Below, in pieces: positions 50,921 through 59,889 of a stretch of DNA of 64,000 nt; within the stretch, counting starts at the first letter, position 1, and every line of letters starts with the position of its first letter. This DNA is from Algoriphagus sediminis. GTDB lineage: Bacteria > Bacteroidota > Bacteroidia > Cytophagales > Cyclobacteriaceae. The notes beneath the pieces are model-generated. The model worked only from the letters and a program-made list of their open reading frames with translations. It did no database searches and was not told the DNA's origin. A program made the translations under genes and the position numbers. The DNA is taken from positions 62,001-126,000 of the forward strand of contig NZ_JAUEPH010000005.1 of the NCBI RefSeq assembly GCF_030403435.1. Reading direction: 5' to 3'.

Positions 50921-52706
50921 CCATCCACTCCCAAAGTTGTTTCCCCCTGCTTTTACCGATAACATTTAGAATTTCCTCTTTTTCGGCTTCTTTGATTTTC
51001 TTGACAGATTTAAAGTGTTTGAGGAGTTGATCTGCAGTATTTTTTCCTATTCCCGGAATAGAGGTTAATTCGGTTCCGAAGGCGTTTCTGCTACGAACCT
51101 TTCTGTGGAAAGTAATAGCAAAGCGGTGAGCTTCGTCACGGATTCTCTGGATTAATCTCAGACTTTCTGATTTTTTATCAATGTGAATGGGGAATTGATC
51201 GCCTGGAAAATAGATTTCCTCCAATCTTTTTGCGATGCCGATTATTGGCATTTTGCCATAAAGATCTAGCTCTTTCAATGCTTCAACAGCAGAAGAGAGT
51301 TGACCTTTACCCCCATCAATCACTACTAGTTTGGGAAGTGGTTTTTTTTCTTCAATTAGCCTTCGGTACCTTCTTCCCACCACCTCTTTCATTGATGCAA
51401 AATCATCAGGACCATCCACCGTTTTAATATGGTAATGTCTATACTCTTTGACCGCAGGTTTACCATTCAGAAAGCAAACCATGCTTGCCACAGGATTAGT
51501 ACCTTGAATATTTGAATTATCGAAGCATTCGATATGATCGGGTATTTCCTGAAGGCTTAAATCTGCCTGAAGTTGTTTAATTACTCGGTCCTTCTTATCC
51601 TCATTAAGCCCCTTGAGCAATGCCTTTTCCTTTTTATAGTACATGGCATTTTTGATAGATAGCTCGATTAATTTTTTCTTGTCACCAATTTTTGGAGTAA
51701 AAACATTGAGGCCATCTATTTCCTCTTCAAGCTCAATATTCAACAAGACTTCATCTGCGTCACTATTGAATTGATCTTGCAAGCGAATCAAAGCTGTGAG
51801 AAGTAATTGCTCATCGTTTTCATCGAGTCTTTTTTTGACCTCCACATTCTTTGAGGTGATCAAAGCTCCGTCCTTGACTCGCATATAATTTACGTATCCA
51901 CTTTTCTCATCTGTAACCAATGTGCAAACATCCAGGTTTTTCACACTTGGACTGGCTACGAGTGACTTCGATTGGTATTTTTCGAGCAAATCTAATTTAT
52001 CTTTGAACTTTTGAGCCAATTCAAAATTTAGTTCCTCCGCATAGGTTTGCATTTCCTGTTTGAAATAACTCTTGGCTGCTCCTAAGTTCCCTTTTAGGAT
52101 ATGCTTTGCTTGCTCCAAGTCTTTTAAATAGTCTGCCTCTTCTTGTTTCCCCACACAAGGCCCCTGGCAGTTTCCTAAATGATATTCCAAACACACCTTA
52201 TACTTTCCTTCAGCTATTTTGGCTTGAGATAAATCCAGCTTACATGTTCTGATGGTGAATAATTCCCTAATCAGATCCAGAACATTATTCATTGCTTTTA
52301 CACTTGCAAAAGGCCCGAAATAAGTTCCTCTTTTAGGTATCATTCTTCTAGTCTGAAAAATGCGAGGAAATGGTTCCTTGGTAACTAAGAGATATGGATA
52401 GGTCTTATCATCCCGAAGAAGGATGTTATACTTGGGTTGGTGTTTCTTGATGAGATTATTTTCCAGAAGGAGAGCATCCAGTTCCGAATTCACCATGGTG
52501 ATTTCAATTTTACGGATTTCCCGAACCATTCTCCTTGTTTTCAGATTTACTCCGGAATTCTTGTTGAAATAGCTACTCACCCGCTTTTTCAGACTTTTGG
52601 CCTTGCCAACATAGATCAGGTCCTTATCAGCATTAAAATATTTATAGACTCCGGGCTGATCTGGAAGCTTGAGGTGTTCTTCGGGTAAAAATGAGGATGA
52701 CTCCAT
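50901..52706 (-). CDS. uvrC: Excinuclease ABC subunit C
   Basis: UvrC makes the two incisions of nucleotide excision repair. The 601-residue protein has an N-terminal GIY-YIG nuclease (about 15-95; QPGVYKY and LIYVGKAKSLKKRV), a UVR motif (about 200-235), the C-terminal RNase-H-like nuclease (about 370-530, ECFDNSNIQGTNPVASMV) and a helix-hairpin-helix (LTSIPGIGKNTADQLLKHF). All parts appear intact. It is the only repair gene in this segment and sits between gldN and the PBP gene. Confidence 0.96.
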   Translation of the reverse strand: MESSSFLPEEHLKLPDQPGVYKYFNADKDLIYVGKAKSLKKRVSSYFNKNSGVNLKTRRMVREIRKIEITMVNSELDALLLENNLIKKHQPKYNILLRDDKTYPYLLVTKEPFPRIFQTRRMIPKRGTYFGPFASVKAMNNVLDLIRELFTIRTCKLDLSQAKIAEGKYKVCLEYHLGNCQGPCVGKQEEADYLKDLEQAKHILKGNLGAAKSYFKQEMQTYAEELNFELAQKFKDKLDLLEKYQSKSLVASPSVKNLDVCTLVTDEKSGYVNYMRVKDGALITSKNVEVKKRLDENDEQLLLTALIRLQDQFNSDADEVLLNIELEEEIDGLNVFTPKIGDKKKLIELSIKNAMYYKKEKALLKGLNEDKKDRVIKQLQADLSLQEIPDHIECFDNSNIQGTNPVASMVCFLNGKPAVKEYRHYHIKTVDGPDDFASMKEVVGRRYRRLIEEKKPLPKLVVIDGGKGQLSSAVEALKELDLYGKMPIIGIAKRLEEIYFPGDQFPIHIDKKSESLRLIQRIRDEAHRFAITFHRKVRSRNAFGTELTSIPGIGKNTADQLLKHFKSVKKIKEAEKEEILNVIGKSRGKQLWEWMEKNKGA

Positions 52707-52710
52707 ACTT

Positions 52711-52748
52711 TAAAAATAAAAAAATGGCTGAAGAGGTTCAGCCATTTT
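52711..52748 (-). terminator. Terminator after the class A PBP gene
   Basis: On the minus strand AAAATGGCTGAA pairs with TTCAGCCATTTT (12 bp, 4-base loop), followed by TTTTATTTTTA. It lies between the PBP stop (52767) and the uvrC start (52706). Confidence 0.85.
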
Positions 52749-52766
52749 CTTCTTGTTTAGGGTCAC

Positions 52767-55070
52767 TTAATAATCGTTCTTATCTGCATCATAGTCAAAA
52801 TCTGCGAATCGCTGACTTTCCTGCTCATAAACATCACAATCGATTTCTATGCTTAGTGGTCTTTCTGGTCTCGGGAAAGGTCCCTTTGTATAACCCAGAC
52901 TTTCATCCGCATACACTTTGGTCATGTATTTCACCCAAATTGGTCTCGCGGTTCTACCCCCTTGGCCAGCTATCCAACTCCTGAAGTGAATAGCCCTGTC
53001 GTCACCACCAACCCAGGTTCCAGAAACCAAATCTTTGCTTATGCCCATGTACCAACCATCCGAGGCGTTTTGAGTAGTTCCAGTCTTTCCGCCCAGCTCA
53101 TTTCCTTCGCGAAGGTCGTAAGGTACACCTTGACTCGTACCACCGGTTTCTTCAAAACCTCCTCGCAGCATATAAGTCATTAAGTATGCGTGCTCCTCAC
53201 TCATAGCTGGTCTTTTACGAGGAGTAAATTGCTGGATGACATTTCCATTTTTGTCTTCAATCCTATCGATGTAGAACGGTGTGGTATATTCCCCTTTGTT
53301 TACAAAAGTCCCAAAAGCACCAACCATTTCGAATACAGATACATCATTCACCCCGAGAGCAAGTGATGGCACTTCCTCTAAATCACTCATAACTCCCAGC
53401 CTTTTCGCGGTTTCTACTACGATTTTTGGGCTAAGCTTTTTCATCATGTATGCCGTAATGGAGTTGACCGATTGAGCCATAGCTCTCCGAATGGTCATCT
53501 TTTCGTAAGTGAATTTTCCGTCAGCGTTCGCCGGTGACCAAGCTGGCTGTCCCGGTATATAAACCTCAACGGGTTGATCTACCACAGTGTAGCATGGGCT
53601 GTAGCCATTTTCAATAGCAGCTGCATAAACAAATGGTTTGAACGTGGAGCCTGGCTGTCTTTTCCCTCTCTTCACGTGGTCAAACTTAAAATACTTATGG
53701 TCTATTCCACCTACCCAGGCCTTGATATGACCCGTGGTAGGGTCCATGCTCATGAAACCCGCTTGTAATAGTTTTTTATAATATCTCAAAGAATCCATGG
53801 AACTCATGACCGTATCTATTTCACCCTCCCAAGAGAATATTTTCATTCGTTTCGGTTCATTGAGTTTGGCTTCAATAGAGTCCGTATCGTTGCCATAGCG
53901 ATTACGTAGCAGTCGATAGGCCTCGGTTCTTTTTACCGCTGTTTCAATGAAATCTGGGATAACCCGGTTGTCATTATCAACCCAAGGTTCCCTGCCTCTC
54001 ATCTCAGCATAAAATTTCTCCTGTAGCTCAGCCATATGCTCTGTGACTGCTTCTTCTGCGTATCGTTGCATTCTGCTGTCCACAGTAGTATAAATTTTCA
54101 AACCATCACCGAAAAGATCATAGCTAGAGCCATCGGATTTTAAGTTTTCTTTGGTCCACTGAAGTAAATCTGCCTTAATAATTTCGCGAAGGTAGGTGGC
54201 CATACCCTGGTTTTGGTTTGCAACTTTGTAATCGAGCTCGATTGGAAGCTGATACAGCGAATCAAATTCTTCTTCACTGATATACCCATTGTTTCTCATC
54301 TGTCCGAGAACGGTATTCCTTCGTCGAAGTGAATTTTCGGGATTGTAAACTGGGCTGTAATATGTTGGAGCTTTGAAAAGTCCGACCAAAACAGCAGACT
54401 CCTGTACAGCAAGCTCATCAGGTTCCTTATTGAAAAAGGTTTTGGCTGCGGTTTTGATCCCATAGGCGTTTGATCCGAACTCTGAGGTATTCAGATAGAG
54501 AGTCAGAATTTCATTCTTTGTATAGGCCTTTTCTAACTGGGTTGCAACAATCCACTCCTTAGTTTTTATAATGAGCATTCTCAATCCTGGGATTGAACTC
54601 AAGGCTCCTTGGGATTCTGCAGTCCGCGTTTTAAATAGGTTTTTAGCGGTTTGCTGGCTCAAAGTCGATCCACCACCCGCATCCTGTCGTAGAATGATAG
54701 ATTTTACGAAGACCCTCGCCATTGCTTTGAAATCAATACCAGAATGCTCTTCGAATCGGATATCTTCGGTTGCAATCAGTGCATCAACCAGATTTGGCGC
54801 CAGTTCTTCGTATGTAACCGGGGTTCTGTTTTCACGGAAATAAGTACCTAGAAGAAGGCCATCGGAGGAATATAATTCCGATGCTAATTCACTGTCTGGA
54901 TTTTCAAGGGCCTTGAAGTCTGGTAGAGCTCCAAATAGGCCAAGAAAATTCACGCTTACCATCCAGACAAAAAGCACAAAACCTAAAAAACCAGCGATAA
55001 AGGCTATCCATAGGAATTTGATTGTATTTTTCGCCCAATTGGACTTTTGAGTGGTAGATTTTTTACTCAT
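52767..55070 (-). CDS. Class A penicillin-binding protein (PBP1A type)
   Basis: A bifunctional peptidoglycan synthase of 767 residues with a cytoplasmic/transmembrane N-terminus (helix about 18-45), a GT51 glycosyltransferase domain (about 70-245; ATEDIRFEEHSGID, GGSTLSQQTAKNLF) and a transpeptidase domain (about 430-740). The active-site triad is visible: serine in PGSTFKPF, SVN in AQSVNSI and KTG in GGKTGTTQNASDGW. It begins 3 bases after sprE, so peptidoglycan synthesis and a T9SS gene share a transcript. Confidence 0.93.
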   Translation of the reverse strand: MSKKSTTQKSNWAKNTIKFLWIAFIAGFLGFVLFVWMVSVNFLGLFGALPDFKALENPDSELASELYSSDGLLLGTYFRENRTPVTYEELAPNLVDALIATEDIRFEEHSGIDFKAMARVFVKSIILRQDAGGGSTLSQQTAKNLFKTRTAESQGALSSIPGLRMLIIKTKEWIVATQLEKAYTKNEILTLYLNTSEFGSNAYGIKTAAKTFFNKEPDELAVQESAVLVGLFKAPTYYSPVYNPENSLRRRNTVLGQMRNNGYISEEEFDSLYQLPIELDYKVANQNQGMATYLREIIKADLLQWTKENLKSDGSSYDLFGDGLKIYTTVDSRMQRYAEEAVTEHMAELQEKFYAEMRGREPWVDNDNRVIPDFIETAVKRTEAYRLLRNRYGNDTDSIEAKLNEPKRMKIFSWEGEIDTVMSSMDSLRYYKKLLQAGFMSMDPTTGHIKAWVGGIDHKYFKFDHVKRGKRQPGSTFKPFVYAAAIENGYSPCYTVVDQPVEVYIPGQPAWSPANADGKFTYEKMTIRRAMAQSVNSITAYMMKKLSPKIVVETAKRLGVMSDLEEVPSLALGVNDVSVFEMVGAFGTFVNKGEYTTPFYIDRIEDKNGNVIQQFTPRKRPAMSEEHAYLMTYMLRGGFEETGGTSQGVPYDLREGNELGGKTGTTQNASDGWYMGISKDLVSGTWVGGDDRAIHFRSWIAGQGGRTARPIWVKYMTKVYADESLGYTKGPFPRPERPLSIEIDCDVYEQESQRFADFDYDADKNDY

Positions 55071-55073
55071 GTT

Positions 55074-57689
55074 TTATTTATAGGTCGACCTGAAGAAGGC
55101 CTTATACTCCTCAATATTTTTTGTTCTATTCAGCGTTTGGAAGTTTTCAATAGAAATATAGAAACTCGACTGAATCACTTCTTCTGGCAAGTTTTCAGAT
55201 TCAAATTCTTCCAAAAATACCTGATAATATTTATCGGCATCTTCGGCAGTATTAAAAGGGCTGATTATGATAATCGCAGTTTCCTGCATTTTCATATTTC
55301 CATTTCTCAACCTTTTGCCTTTAAACTTGGTTCCGTGGAAATTCTCCAAGTCTCCAAGCAAACTTTCTGCCGCTTCTTCCACATCCTCGTTCATTGTGAT
55401 CACAAAGATGTGCGTTTGAGAATTATTAACTTTATAAGGACTATCCGTCAGGTCAATGGCTTCAGACTCATCCGCCGAATTTTTTTCAGCTCCCTTTCCA
55501 GACTCTTCATCCTCATCTTTGGTAGGGTTCAATTCCGCCAATTCCTCCTCCGAGAGCAAAGGATAAAGCATGTTTTTCGCGAGCTCTACCAAGGCCGAAT
55601 CTTGTGAATTATCAATATAATCTTCAAGTCTTGCTCTGAAATTGGTTTTGCTTTCGATTTTCCCGGTATTCATGATATCCAAAAGCATAAGTCTTTCAGT
55701 ATTTCTGGTCAAAGGATACTGCTGAAGGGCATTTCGTACTATGGCCCTGGACTCTCTGTAGTTTCTGGCAAAGTAGGCATTATAAGCCTTCTCGTATTCC
55801 TCAGAAGATTTAAGATAGGCCAAATTACCCGAGGCAGCATCTGGATTATTTACCGAAAAGGTGAATCTGGAATCGGGAAACTCTTGGTTTAATCGAGTAA
55901 CGTATTGCTGAGAATTTCCTCCGCGATCTTTTTGCGCCAGATAAAGCAGATAGTAAGCCTCTGGTTTTCTTTGTGACTCGGGGTAAAAGCGAATCATGGT
56001 TTCCAGATTGTCTATGCCTTGTTCGGTTTCTTCAAGATCGAAATATAAAAGCTTCCCCAATTCGAAATAGGATTCCTCCAATTCTGAATTAAGGGTTTGA
56101 ATATCCTCTGGGGATGAAGGAATTTGTCCAAGTAATTCATCTACATCGGGAAGTTGGCTTAAAGGGTTATCGTCCTCGACTGATACTGAATCTGCCGAGG
56201 CAGGTTCTGGAATTGTGGGATTAGTGTCCTGAAAGCTAGCGGAACTTCTTCTCCAATTATCCTGAAGTGGTCGACTTCCCCAAGTTCGACGAAATTCAAT
56301 GGCTCCCTGCTGCATAGCCAGGCTATTGTCAAAGTAGAAAGTGGATGTAGTTCCGCGGTCATTGAAAGCAAGTAAGTTATCGAAAATGCTTTTTGGTTCT
56401 TCCTCTTGGTCTGCAGCAGCCTCCCTAAGTAATCGTTCCTCTTCAGTTTTTATGAAGTTTTCTGCGATAAGTTTTTGTTCCTCGGGACTTTTTTGCGACA
56501 GCATGAGGAGACTATCATTCTGTTCTATCCTCTCAACATGAAAAACATACTGGTCCAAATTTTCCTTTTGCTCTCTTATCCTTTTTGCTGAGGGGTCAGC
56601 TTCATTTATGAAAGTCAGGGCACTGTCCAGGTAATATTTTGTAGCTCGATAATCCTGAAATTCATCAAGATTGATTTCAGCCAGCTTTTGATAGATATAG
56701 CCCTTCTGACGTGGGTTACTTCCTGGTTCTTTAGCTGCCTGATGTAATAGCTGAAGAGTTTTTTCAGTATCGCCCTGTTTTTGTTCAAACAAAGCCATCT
56801 CATAAACTACCACATCCTTCAAGTCCTTATTCTTAGGGTCCTTGTAAAGATCCTCATAGTAGTTTCGTACCTTTTTTAAGTCTTTAGATTTGTTTAATTC
56901 CGCAACTTGTTGCGCATAAAGCTGGGCAAAAAAGCTTCTTTCATACGGTGGATTTCCTTCCTGGGCCTTCCTGTAGAAGTCAAAGGCAAGCGCATCTAAT
57001 CCCTCTCTTTGATATCTCTGGGCAAGTATGAAGTTAATTCTGGAGGATTCTTTTTTATCCTGCTCATATTCCAAAGCCTTATCTAAAGCTCCTAACACCC
57101 CATTTTTATCATCACGACTTTCATAATAATAGGCTAATGTTCTATAAAGCTCATATCGGTTTTCGTCATTGATATCTTCTTTGGAAAGGTAGTCTATAGT
57201 GAAATTTGCTTTTTCATACTCTTCCAAATCCACATAAAGTCGTAAAAGTGCAATAAGGGTCTGATGCCTTAAGTCATCGTCCTTACCATTTACATTCACA
57301 TATTTGAAAGTATTTTGGGCATCATCAAAATTTCCTTGCAGATAGTCAATTTTGCCCAGGAGGTAATAGCTGTCATCCACCCATTTGGAAATCCTATGCC
57401 ACTCAATTGCTTTGGAAGCTAATTCCCTTGAAGTTTCCAATTTTTCCTCATTCGAATCAATCGTGGCAGAATCTATTGGAATAAAGACTGGTAAAATTTG
57501 GGTGTAGTCCTCTTTGTAATTTTGGATTACTTCATTTTCTACCTCTCTGATTCGTGTGTCCGCGAGGTAGAAAGCATTATAGTGAGAGGTAAGATTATGG
57601 AAAGCCCGATTTGTAAACGTATTCCGTTCTGAAGAACAGGCTGATACGGCCAAAATCAAAAAAACAAGACAGAATTTCTTTCCAAACAT
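55074..57689 (-). CDS. sprE: T9SS/gliding lipoprotein SprE (PorW)
   Basis: SprE/PorW is a tetratricopeptide-repeat lipoprotein needed for type IX secretion. From ATG 57689 it has 871 residues (a GTG at 57698 adds three). The lipobox is AVSAC (Cys18). Family marks near the N-terminus are NRAFHNLTSHYNAFYLAD. Many helical TPR-like repeats follow (about 85-370 and 560-720) with acidic Ser/Glu stretches between. It is next to but opposite the gldKLMN genes. Confidence 0.92.
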   Translation of the reverse strand: MFGKKFCLVFLILAVSACSSERNTFTNRAFHNLTSHYNAFYLADTRIREVENEVIQNYKEDYTQILPVFIPIDSATIDSNEEKLETSRELASKAIEWHRISKWVDDSYYLLGKIDYLQGNFDDAQNTFKYVNVNGKDDDLRHQTLIALLRLYVDLEEYEKANFTIDYLSKEDINDENRYELYRTLAYYYESRDDKNGVLGALDKALEYEQDKKESSRINFILAQRYQREGLDALAFDFYRKAQEGNPPYERSFFAQLYAQQVAELNKSKDLKKVRNYYEDLYKDPKNKDLKDVVVYEMALFEQKQGDTEKTLQLLHQAAKEPGSNPRQKGYIYQKLAEINLDEFQDYRATKYYLDSALTFINEADPSAKRIREQKENLDQYVFHVERIEQNDSLLMLSQKSPEEQKLIAENFIKTEEERLLREAAADQEEEPKSIFDNLLAFNDRGTTSTFYFDNSLAMQQGAIEFRRTWGSRPLQDNWRRSSASFQDTNPTIPEPASADSVSVEDDNPLSQLPDVDELLGQIPSSPEDIQTLNSELEESYFELGKLLYFDLEETEQGIDNLETMIRFYPESQRKPEAYYLLYLAQKDRGGNSQQYVTRLNQEFPDSRFTFSVNNPDAASGNLAYLKSSEEYEKAYNAYFARNYRESRAIVRNALQQYPLTRNTERLMLLDIMNTGKIESKTNFRARLEDYIDNSQDSALVELAKNMLYPLLSEEELAELNPTKDEDEESGKGAEKNSADESEAIDLTDSPYKVNNSQTHIFVITMNEDVEEAAESLLGDLENFHGTKFKGKRLRNGNMKMQETAIIIISPFNTAEDADKYYQVFLEEFESENLPEEVIQSSFYISIENFQTLNRTKNIEEYKAFFRSTYK

Positions 57690-57787
57690 TTCCTTCACTA
57701 CCCAAATAAAGTACCAAAATAGGTGATTTACTGCATTTTGAGAACGATCATTTTGTTCATTTCTTGAGAGATGGGTCAGACAACCTG

Positions 57788-57796
57788 TAGTATTTG
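57788..57796 (+). promoter_or_regulatory. Possible ATP synthase operon promoter (-7)
   Basis: TAGTATTTG resembles TAnnTTTG with one extra base, and a TTG lies about 21 bases upstream in TTTCTTGAG. It sits 38 bases before the preferred atpZ ATG and after the longer start at 57771, supporting the shorter protein. Confidence 0.4.
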
Positions 57797-57833
57797 TGGA
57801 ATTTTAAGAAATTTCGATGAACTTGGCCCCTCT

Positions 57834-58064
57834 ATGATGGACAGCAATAAGCCTGAAAAGCCCAAAGGACCACCAGTTTATGTCAAGTACATAGGTCTCT
57901 CCTTCCAGCTATTTGGTGTGATAGCAGCAGGAACAGCTTTTGGCTGGTGGGTTCAGAGCAAAACCGATATGAAATTCCCAGTCTGGCTTCTGCTTTTTTG
58001 CTTTCTATCAATAATATTGGCTTTCTACCAACTCTGGAAGTCAATGCAGCAGGATAATAAATAA
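57834..58064 (+). CDS. atpZ: AtpZ/AtpI-type small membrane protein
   Basis: A 76-residue protein with two membrane helices (about 15-36 and 46-68) and the AtpZ-type pattern YIGLSFQLFGVIAAGTAFGWWVQ. Such proteins sit at the front of ATP synthase operons and influence Mg2+/Ca2+ handling or assembly. An in-frame ATG at 57771 would add 21 residues with two Cys, but lies upstream of the predicted promoter. A second ATG at 57837 is adjacent to the chosen one. Confidence 0.8.
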   Translation: MMDSNKPEKPKGPPVYVKYIGLSFQLFGVIAAGTAFGWWVQSKTDMKFPVWLLLFCFLSIILAFYQLWKSMQQDNK

Positions 58065-58072
58065 GGAAGCAG

Positions 58073-58080
58073 TACTTTTG
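58073..58080 (+). promoter_or_regulatory. Internal -7 element before atpI
   Basis: TACTTTTG is an exact TAnnTTTG match, 14 bases before the preferred atpI ATG (58095). No clear TTG partner. It covers the GTG at 58080, arguing against that as the start. Confidence 0.3.
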
Positions 58081-58094
58081 TGCCAAAATCAGTC

Positions 58095-58478
58095 ATGAAG
58101 CTTCCTTCAAATCTCCATATCCAGTTTTTGCTTTTTGCAGCCCTAGTAGCAAGCCTTATCGCCATACTTAATCTTTTGCTACCTGTGATCATTCATGAGG
58201 AGATTTGGGAAATCTACGCGTTCTTGACCATAGTGTCCTTTCTGGTGGGAGTTTTGAATGGTTTTCTATTAAAATCTTTTGGAGATAATTTCTTTCAGAT
58301 TATGGTTTTGGGAATGGTTTTGCGTTTTATAGCATCTATCACCTTCATCGGGATTTATGCATGGGTGGGAGTGGAAAATATTATTTTGTTTATCGCTGAT
58401 TTCTTTGTGATTTTTTTGTTCTACTTAGCTTTTGATATCTACACCTTTATATCTAACTTGCGCCCGATTTCAAAGTAG
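58095..58478 (+). CDS. atpI: AtpI-like ATP synthase assembly protein
   Basis: A 127-residue protein with four membrane helices (about 8-28, 37-57, 68-90, 98-120). It has the ATP synthase subunit I character: small, hydrophobic, before atpB. AtpI assists c-ring assembly in other bacteria. Sequence conservation is weak, so the name rests largely on position. Confidence 0.72.
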   Translation: MKLPSNLHIQFLLFAALVASLIAILNLLLPVIIHEEIWEIYAFLTIVSFLVGVLNGFLLKSFGDNFFQIMVLGMVLRFIASITFIGIYAWVGVENIILFIADFFVIFLFYLAFDIYTFISNLRPISK

Positions 58479-58497
58479 CCCTCAAAAATAAGAGTTG

Positions 58498-59520
58498 ATG
58501 AAGCGCAAATTATTGGCCCTAAGTCTTTTATTATCAGCATGTATGTTGTGGTTCACCACCCCAACAATGGCCGCAGGATCCGAGGAGGATAAGACGAGCT
58601 TTATCATGCATCACGTAAAGGATTCACATGAATGGCACTTTGCTACATTCGGTCATACACATGTCACACTTCCACTTCCTGTGATAGTCTATTCTGGTGA
58701 CCGAGGACTTGAATTTTTCATGTCCACCGACTTCCAAAATCATGACACTCATGCCTTCGGCAAAGAGTATGCTCATGAAGGATATTTCATCGATGAGCAT
58801 GATCATCTAGGTAGGGTAGATGAGGGAAGCTTCCTTGAGCTTTCTATCACTAAAAATGTTGTGATGCTATTTGTGGTGCTAGCATTTTTAGCTTGGATGG
58901 CTCTTTCAGCTGCAGGACATTATAAGAAAAACGGGGCTGTAGCTCCGAAGGGTGCAGCGGCTTTGATTGAGCCGATTGTGATTTTTGTGAGAGACGAAAT
59001 TGCTGAAAAATCTATCGGTCCTAAGTACAAAAAATTTGTACCCTATTTATTGACTTTATTCTTATTTATCTGGTTTGGTAACCTACTCGGACTATTACCC
59101 GGAGCGGCGAACCTCACAGGGAATATTGCTGTAACATTTACCTTGGCGATTTTGACTTTCATTATTACTAATGTGAATGGAAATAAAGATTACTGGAAGC
59201 ACGTATTCGCAACTCCTGGTGTACCACCAGCTATGTTGCTCATTATTGTTCCAGTAGAAATAATAGGTTTATTCACCAAGCCATTTGCGTTGATGGTTCG
59301 ACTTTTTGTAGCGATCACCGCGGGTCACATTGTGATTTTGGGCTTTATAGCTTTGGCATTCATATTTGAATCTTTTGCTATTGGTATCGTGAGTACGCTC
59401 ATGGTTACCTTCATCAATTTGATTGAGATCCTTGTCGCAACCATTCAGGCTTACGTGTTCACGCTGTTTTCAGCAATGTACATCGGAAGCGCTGTGGCTG
59501 AACATGCTCATGATCATTAA
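58498..59520 (+). CDS. atpB: F0F1 ATP synthase subunit a
   Basis: Subunit a forms the proton half-channels against the c ring. From ATG 58498 (TTG 58495 precedes) the protein has 340 residues, longer than the about 270 of E. coli. The extra N-terminal part has a signal-like helix (about 1-25) and a His-rich periplasmic region (about 35-110). The core has GNLLGLLPG, the essential Arg in FALMVRLFVAITAGH, and a His-rich end (AEHAHDH). The extended form is usual in Bacteroidota. Confidence 0.95.
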   Translation: MKRKLLALSLLLSACMLWFTTPTMAAGSEEDKTSFIMHHVKDSHEWHFATFGHTHVTLPLPVIVYSGDRGLEFFMSTDFQNHDTHAFGKEYAHEGYFIDEHDHLGRVDEGSFLELSITKNVVMLFVVLAFLAWMALSAAGHYKKNGAVAPKGAAALIEPIVIFVRDEIAEKSIGPKYKKFVPYLLTLFLFIWFGNLLGLLPGAANLTGNIAVTFTLAILTFIITNVNGNKDYWKHVFATPGVPPAMLLIIVPVEIIGLFTKPFALMVRLFVAITAGHIVILGFIALAFIFESFAIGIVSTLMVTFINLIEILVATIQAYVFTLFSAMYIGSAVAEHAHDH

Positions 59521-59558
59521 TTAGGAATTTCTTTGTTCAATTATATAAATCAAAAACT

Positions 59559-59816
59559 ATGTTAACTCTAATTTTATTGACCGCAGGGTATGCTCTAATG
59601 GGAGCTGGTATCGGTGCAGGAATTGTTGCGATTGGCGCAGGTCTTGGTATCGGTAGAATCGGTGGTCAGGCAATGGAATCTATCGCTCGTCAGCCAGAGG
59701 CTGCTGGTAAGATCCAGGGTGCAATGTTGATTATTGCAGCTTTGATTGAGGTAGTATCCTTGTTTGCAGCAGTTATTTGTTTGTTGATCGCGCTTAACAT
59801 CGCGGGCATCAGCTAA
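59559..59816 (+). CDS. atpE: F0F1 ATP synthase subunit c
   Basis: Subunit c makes the rotor ring. The 85-residue protein has two glycine/alanine-rich helices (about 5-38 and 52-80) joined by the polar loop ARQPEA. The ion-binding carboxylate is Glu64 in ALIEVVSLF. There is no Ser/Thr after it and no Gln in helix 1, so it is proton-coupled, not sodium-coupled. It is followed by a 12-bp hairpin before atpF. Confidence 0.96.
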   Translation: MLTLILLTAGYALMGAGIGAGIVAIGAGLGIGRIGGQAMESIARQPEAAGKIQGAMLIIAALIEVVSLFAAVICLLIALNIAGIS

Positions 59817-59823
59817 ATGATTT

Positions 59824-59860
59824 AGAAGGGAAAGGGTTTTCCTTTCCCTTCTTTCTTTAT
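59824..59860 (+). promoter_or_regulatory. Strong hairpin between atpE and atpF
   Basis: AGAAGGGAAAGG pairs perfectly with CCTTTCCCTTCT around a 5-base loop, followed by TTCTTTAT. It has the form of a partial terminator or an mRNA-stabilising stem and would give more atpE than downstream message, matching the need for many c subunits. Confidence 0.7.
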
Positions 59861-59889
59861 TGAACAATCCGAAATAAACATAACACCTC

